From Nitrospiraceae bacterium (GTDB lineage Bacteria > Nitrospirota > Nitrospiria > Nitrospirales > Nitrospiraceae): a stretch of 8,394 nt of DNA. The position numbers were made by a program, and so were the translations under genes. Under the pieces are notes generated by a model. It made no database searches and was not told the DNA's origin. It was given only the letters and a program-made list of their open reading frames with translations. The stretch is from contig JAABQN010000081.1 in NCBI GenBank assembly GCA_011391455.1, positions 1 to 8,394 on the forward strand, written 5' to 3'. Of the stretch, positions 5,133 to 8,394 are shown in pieces (position 1 is the stretch's first letter; the number at the start of each line of letters is the position of its first letter).

Positions 5133-5243
5133 GGCGCAAAACCCCTCCAGCGTCGTTCTCGCATCGTTCAGATCCTCAACGTACCCCAGAGGGTACGCTT
5201 CCGGTCTTCACTCGCTGCGGCCTTGCTGGCGGGCTTTTTCGCC
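5133..5243 (-). repeat. 111 bp inverted-repeat element, copy 2 (opposite orientation to copy 1)
   Basis: This is the reverse complement of the element at 1408-1530. It has two long identical runs (5206-5228 and 5153-5172) and the same central hairpin CGTACCC-CAGA-GGGTACG at 5180-5197. Its outer ends, GGCGCAAAACCCC and GGCGGGCTTTTTCGCC, pair with each other but lack the CAGGATG tips of copy 1. It starts 8 bases after the folE stop. On the + strand its end, GCTGGCGGGCTTTTTC at 5224-5239, looks like a terminator tail for folE. Confidence 0.85.
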
Positions 5244-5276
5244 ATTCTCCCAATTCATTTTTCTAACATGTCAGTA

Positions 5277-5293
5277 GGGTCAAGCAATGACCC
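5277..5293. repeat. Small perfect inverted repeat upstream of rarA
   Basis: GGGTCA at 5277-5282 and TGACCC at 5288-5293 form a 6 bp stem with a 5-base loop. It lies in the 267-base spacer between folE and rarA, about 50 bases upstream of the predicted rarA -35. It could be an operator or chance. Confidence 0.25.
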
Positions 5294-5339
5294 CATCTCT
5301 TTCAGAACTGGTTTCTTGCCGGCTCAGAATATGGTCCGT

Positions 5340-5368
5340 TTGCGATCATCAAGCCCGGCGTATACAAT
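5340..5368 (+). promoter_or_regulatory. Candidate sigma70-type promoter for rarA
   Basis: TTGCGA at 5340-5345 and TACAAT at 5363-5368 (five of six) are 17 bases apart. The predicted start near 5375 precedes the ATG at 5392 by about 17 bases. Its position inside the longer open frame argues against the upstream start at 5287. Confidence 0.5.
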
Positions 5369-5391
5369 TCACGCCATTCTTGAGGACTCGG

Positions 5392-6681
5392 ATGACTACG
5401 TCACGCGATCAGGCTCCCGATTTGTTTGGTACTCCCGGGGGAGGGATATCCGTTGAGGCTCCGTTGGCGGAGCGTCTTCGTCCGCGCGAGTTTGCGGATT
5501 TCGTGGGGCAAGAGGAGATCACGGCGCCGGACCGGCCATTGCGGCGGGCGATCGAGGCGGACCAACTCTCCTCGGTTATTTTCTGGGGGCCGCCCGGTTC
5601 TGGCAAGACGACGCTGGCGCATCTTGTTGCACGCCATACCAAAGCGCAGTTCGTGCCCTTCTCGGCGGTCACAGGGGGTGTCCCAGAACTGCGGGCCATT
5701 ATCAAGACAGCAGAGCAACGCCAGGCGATCAACGGCCAACGGACCATTCTGTTCGTCGACGAGATCCATCGGTTCAACAAGGCGCAGCAGGATGCCTTTT
5801 TGCCTCACGTTGAACGGGGCACGGTCATCCTGGTCGGTGCGACCACGGAGAATCCCTCATTTGAAGTGATCTCACCGCTTCTGTCTCGTTCCCTGGTCAT
5901 TGTGCTGAAGTCTCTTTCGGATGAGGCCTTGGGGCATATTCTGGACCGGGCGCTCGCGGACCCCGCGATCGGGTTGGGGAAGTGGAATGTCCGCCTGTCA
6001 CCCGATGCCAGGCAACGACTGATTGCCTATGGCAATGGCGATGCTCGAGCGCTCCTGACCGCGCTGGATTTTGTGGCCACACAGCAACCGGCTGGGCCTG
6101 ACGGCACGCGCCTGATCGATGGAGCGGCGTTGGAAGCCGCGTTGATGAAAAAGTCGATCCGCTATGACAAGTCCGGCGAAGAACATTATAACGTCATCTC
6201 TGCGTATATTAAGAGCTTGCGCGACTCCGACCCTGACGGCGCCCTCTATTGGCTTGCCCGGATGTTGGAAGGGGGCGAGGATCCAAAATTTATTGCCCGC
6301 CGGCTGGTTATTTTTGCTTCAGAGGATGTAGGCAATGCCGATCCGATGGGGCTGGTGGTCGCAACTGCGGTCGCTCAAGCCGTGCAGTTTGTGGGGCTCC
6401 CAGAAGCGCAAATCAATTTAGCCCAGGGGACGACCTACCTCGCGACCAGGCACAAAGATAATGCCTCCTATATCGGACTGCTTGAGGCCATGGAAGACGC
6501 AAAAGCTCATGGAAATCTTGGGGTTCCGCTTCATTTGCGGAATGCCGTCACTTCGATGATGAAGGGGCTTGGGTATGGGAAAGGCTATCGCTATGTTCAC
6601 GACGATCCTCAAGCTAAGGTGCAAGAGCACCTCCCGGAATCGCTCAAGGGACGCCGTTACTACCGGCCTAAAGACACCTAA
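5392..6681 (+). CDS. rarA: Replication-associated recombination protein A (RarA/MgsA), AAA+ ATPase
   Basis: This 429-residue cytoplasmic AAA+ ATPase of the RarA/MgsA/WRNIP1 family acts at stalled replication forks. Seen in order are PLAERLRPREFADFVGQ (24-40), the N-terminal family motif; Walker A GPPGSGKTT (66-74); Walker B ILFVDEIHRF (119-128); sensor-1 GATTENP (149-155); the LLSRS arginine finger (R166); and sensor-2-like GDARALLTAL (216-225). The C-terminal tetramerisation region follows, with SAYIKSLRDSDPDGALYW (270-287) and ASEDVGNADP (309-318). The frame is open back to 5287, but the 35 extra residues do not look conserved. GAGGA at 5382-5386 lies five bases before the ATG at 5392, and a promoter lies upstream of it. 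Length matches the family's usual ~430-450 residues. Confidence 0.95.
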   Translation: MTTSRDQAPDLFGTPGGGISVEAPLAERLRPREFADFVGQEEITAPDRPLRRAIEADQLSSVIFWGPPGSGKTTLAHLVARHTKAQFVPFSAVTGGVPELRAIIKTAEQRQAINGQRTILFVDEIHRFNKAQQDAFLPHVERGTVILVGATTENPSFEVISPLLSRSLVIVLKSLSDEALGHILDRALADPAIGLGKWNVRLSPDARQRLIAYGNGDARALLTALDFVATQQPAGPDGTRLIDGAALEAALMKKSIRYDKSGEEHYNVISAYIKSLRDSDPDGALYWLARMLEGGEDPKFIARRLVIFASEDVGNADPMGLVVATAVAQAVQFVGLPEAQINLAQGTTYLATRHKDNASYIGLLEAMEDAKAHGNLGVPLHLRNAVTSMMKGLGYGKGYRYVHDDPQAKVQEHLPESLKGRRYYRPKDT

Positions 6682-6699
6682 TGGGGCCCCAGAGAGTGG

Positions 6700-6727
6700 T
6701 GGACAAAGATTTCTAATCGGTTATACT
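6700..6727 (+). promoter_or_regulatory. Candidate sigma70-type promoter for the PilZ-like gene
   Basis: TGGACA at 6700-6705 (five of six) and TATACT at 6722-6727 (five of six) are 16 bases apart. The predicted start falls at about 6734-6735, which is the GTG start codon itself or one base before it. A preceding ~18-base spacer after rarA contains no terminator hairpin that I can see. Confidence 0.55.
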
Positions 6728-6734
6728 TAGGCTT

Positions 6735-7124
6735 GTGAAACGGCAGAGCTCAAAATCGGTTGCCTCGATAGCGGTGACGAACGAACGGCGCAAGTTTGTT
6801 CGGGCGACTTTGGTCGGTTCCGCGTTGATTTCACCGAAGAGCGGGGCCAAAGCGATTACAGCCGTCTTGGATAACGTTAATAAAGTCGGCGCAGGGTTGC
6901 ACACGAAAGAGAAGCTGGCGATGGCCCAGCCGGTGACGGTATCGTTGGCATTTCTCGATTCGGATCGCGCGGAGCAGATGGAAAAACTCGATGGGAAAGT
7001 TGCCTGGATGAAGCCGTGGGAGAAGGGGTTTCTGATCGGTGTGATCTGGGATGAGCTGGTGACAAAAGAGAAGAACCGCTGGCTGTATTATTACCTCGAA
7101 GAAACGGTCAAATCCTCCCTCTAG
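6735..7124 (+). CDS. PilZ-domain-like protein
   Basis: This 129-residue soluble protein looks like a single PilZ domain, the family that binds cyclic di-GMP. ERRKFVRA (17-24) provides the RxxxR motif (R19, R23). The second motif, normally [D/N]xSxxG, reads NVNKVG at 47-52, so the Ser is replaced by Asn. The beta-rich remainder includes LDGKVAWMKPWEKGFLIGVIW (85-105), a typical PilZ ending of strand pairs, followed by a C-terminal helix. The GTG at 6735 has no Shine-Dalgarno and coincides with the predicted transcription start. GTG at 6774 (giving MTNERRKFVR) is a reasonable alternative start but also lacks a clear site. c-di-GMP binding is possible but weakened by the motif change. The stop codon directly abuts a repeat element. 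Confidence 0.72.
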   Translation: MKRQSSKSVASIAVTNERRKFVRATLVGSALISPKSGAKAITAVLDNVNKVGAGLHTKEKLAMAQPVTVSLAFLDSDRAEQMEKLDGKVAWMKPWEKGFLIGVIWDELVTKEKNRWLYYYLEETVKSSL

Positions 7125-7230
7125 CAGGATGCTGAAAAAGCCCGCCATCGAGTTTGTTCATTTGGTTTATCTCGTTTGTTTGGTTGAACGAAGCTAATCA
7201 GATGAACCAAATAGACCAGTCTCGCTAGGC
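7125..7230. repeat. Third repeat: end of the 123 bp element joined to a different hairpin core
   Basis: Bases 7125-7147 are the exact reverse complement of 1508-1530 (23 bases), so they match one end of copy 1. The inner sequence is unrelated to copies 1 and 2. It contains a stem between about 7158-7172 (CATTTGGTTTATCT) and 7200-7213 (AGATGAACCAAATA), and looser pairing of CCGCCATCGAG near 7142 with CTCGCTAGGCG near 7221. It starts on the base after the PilZ-like stop and reaches the ABC-F stop. On the - strand it reads GGCGGGCTTTTTCAGC, a terminator-like tail for the ABC-F gene. Confidence 0.7.
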
Positions 7231-8394
7231 GAACGCTGTTAGTTTCTGTTTCACCTCTTCCAGCTCTGCTGAGAGCGTTTCCCACCTGGCAGTGAGCCGT
7301 ACAAGTTCCTTCTTCCACCCGTCGTATTCCGTTTGCAGCACGCTCCACTTGGTCGATTCGTTTTTATAGAGCGCCGGGTCCGCCAGTTCGAGATCCCGCG
7401 TTTTGATTTTCGTTTCGAAGTCAGCGATCTCAGCCTCAGCTCGGGCGACCTGTTTTTCCAGTCGGGCCTGAGTTTTGCTCAAATCACGGCGATCTCCGGC
7501 TGAGGGTTTCGATGGGGCTTGCGACGCCATGGCCCTGGTCGGTCCGACTTCCTTCTCGCGATTCACTCCCTTCAGGTCGTCACTCGATTCCTTGATGGAT
7601 TCGACTTCCTGGGCTTTCTTCCATAAATAGTACTCATAGTCGCCGGAGAAGCTTCGGGCCTTGCCCTCTTCGATTTCAATGATGCGCGTGCAGACTCTGG
7701 TCAGAAAGGTGGGGTCATGGGAAATAAAGATGATCGTGCCTGGGAAGTCCGAGAGCGCATCGGTGAGCATATCGACCGATGCCGGGTCGAGATGGTTGGT
7801 TGGCTCATCCAGCAACAGAGTATTGGCCGGCTCAACCAGCATCCGTGCAAGCGCGACGCGATTGCGTTCCCCTCCGCTCAATGCCTTGATCGGTTTCTTT
7901 TGATCGTCACCGGTGAAGAGAAAGGCCCCGGCAATGCCACGGAGAAAGTTCGTTTCCGCTTGGTTGGACACTTCTGAGAGCGAGTCGAGAATGGTATGTT
8001 CGGGGTTCAGGGTTTCGGCCTGGTGTTGGGCGAAGTAGTGCAGGGTGACACCGTGGCCGACCGTTCGCTTGCCTTTATCCGGCTCCAACACTCCGGCCAG
8101 CATTTTCAACAACGTGCTTTTCCCTGCGCCGTTTTCTCCCACCAGCGCGATGCGCTGGCCCCGTTCGACCGAACAATCCACTCGCTCATACACCACCTTT
8201 TCTCCGTAACGTTTTGCCGCGCCGTCGAGTTCCAGGACCTGCCGGCCGCTTGCTGCCGGGAGCGGAAACTTGAACTTCACCCGCTTGGGATCGCGCTTAA
8301 TCTCGATCATCTTGACCTTCTCAAGCGCCTTGATGCGAGATTGAACCTGGCTGGCTTTGTTCGCTTGGTAGCGGAATCGATCCACAAAGGTTTG
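7225..8394 (-). CDS. ABC-F family ATPase, C-terminal part (5' end beyond window)
   Basis: These are the last 389 residues of a soluble ABC-F protein, a translation-linked ATPase with two ABC domains and no membrane segments. Numbering starts from the Val codon at 8383-8385. The beginning, FVDRFRYQANKASQVQSR, is the end of the inter-domain linker that contacts P-site tRNA in studied members. The second ABC domain has Walker A GENGAGKST (83-91), signature LSGGERNRVA (169-178), Walker B TLLLDEPTNHLD (189-200) and H-loop ISHD (221-224). A low-complexity linker (260-298) leads to a charged C-terminal coiled coil (about 300-384) with LADPALY (334-340), like YheS/Uup-type tails. The frame stays open through the window edge with no start. 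It converges on the PilZ-like gene. Subfamily (YheS, Uup or EttA) is not certain. Confidence 0.93.
   Translation of the reverse strand, partial: QTFVDRFRYQANKASQVQSRIKALEKVKMIEIKRDPKRVKFKFPLPAASGRQVLELDGAAKRYGEKVVYERVDCSVERGQRIALVGENGAGKSTLLKMLAGVLEPDKGKRTVGHGVTLHYFAQHQAETLNPEHTILDSLSEVSNQAETNFLRGIAGAFLFTGDDQKKPIKALSGGERNRVALARMLVEPANTLLLDEPTNHLDPASVDMLTDALSDFPGTIIFISHDPTFLTRVCTRIIEIEEGKARSFSGDYEYYLWKKAQEVESIKESSDDLKGVNREKEVGPTRAMASQAPSKPSAGDRRDLSKTQARLEKQVARAEAEIADFETKIKTRDLELADPALYKNESTKWSVLQTEYDGWKKELVRLTARWETLSAELEEVKQKLTAFA

Noticed and set aside
5287..5391. Upstream start for rarA adding 35 residues
   Set aside because: The extra residues do not resemble the family, a promoter lies within them, and ATG 5392 has a proper ribosome-binding site.
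5223..5456. 77-codon + strand frame between folE and rarA
   Set aside because: It overlaps the repeat end and the rarA start in another frame and has no recognisable sequence features.

Overview
This 8.4 kb window reads as ordinary, gene-dense bacterial chromosome of fairly high GC. It holds the 3' part of a malate dehydrogenase gene, seven complete genes on the + strand, one PilZ-like gene, and the 3' part of an ABC-F ATPase gene on the - strand. The gene set, codon style and the palindromic intergenic repeats (ends like CAGGATGCTGAAAAAG) suggest a Nitrospira-like member of the Nitrospirota. That assignment rests on recollection of similar genomes and could not be searched here.

Layout: (1) 2-532, C-terminal part of an LDH-like malate dehydrogenase. 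(2) 695-1282, a small multi-pass membrane protein resembling the membrane domain of PuuD-type proteins. (3) 1283-1680, a gene-free stretch with two hairpins, a 123 bp inverted-repeat element and a good sigma70-type promoter. (4) 1681-3421, a NuoF-like NADH-binding flavoprotein followed by an adrenodoxin-type [2Fe-2S] ferredoxin. (5) 3491-3811, an ErpA-type Fe-S carrier closed by a rho-independent terminator. (6) 3936-5124, a 6-pyruvoyl-tetrahydropterin synthase homologue and GTP cyclohydrolase I, a pterin pair. (7) 5392-6681, the AAA+ ATPase RarA. (8) 6735-7124, a PilZ-like protein, convergent with (9) 7225-8394, the 3' part of an ABC-F ATPase gene.

Functionally, NuoF-like protein plus ferredoxin plus ErpA make a plausible redox/Fe-S neighbourhood. 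NADH electrons could pass through FMN and a 4Fe-4S cluster to the ferredoxin, and ErpA could help mature such proteins. The two pterin genes catalyse consecutive steps from GTP. The synthase carries the CX5HGH spacing of tetrahydrobiopterin-type enzymes rather than the CX3HGH spacing usual in QueD.

The most unusual feature is the spacer DNA. Nearly every gap holds an imperfect palindrome, and there are at least three unrelated families: a ~115-123 bp element present as two inverted copies plus a third end-only copy; an AGTCAATAGTCA hairpin present twice; and an AATGTTGAATG hairpin present once. Several copies touch or supply stop codons, separate a ribosome-binding site from its gene, or place a terminator-like GGCGGGCTTTTTC after a gene. 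I found no CRISPR array, tRNA, rRNA, transposase or clear new enzymatic system.
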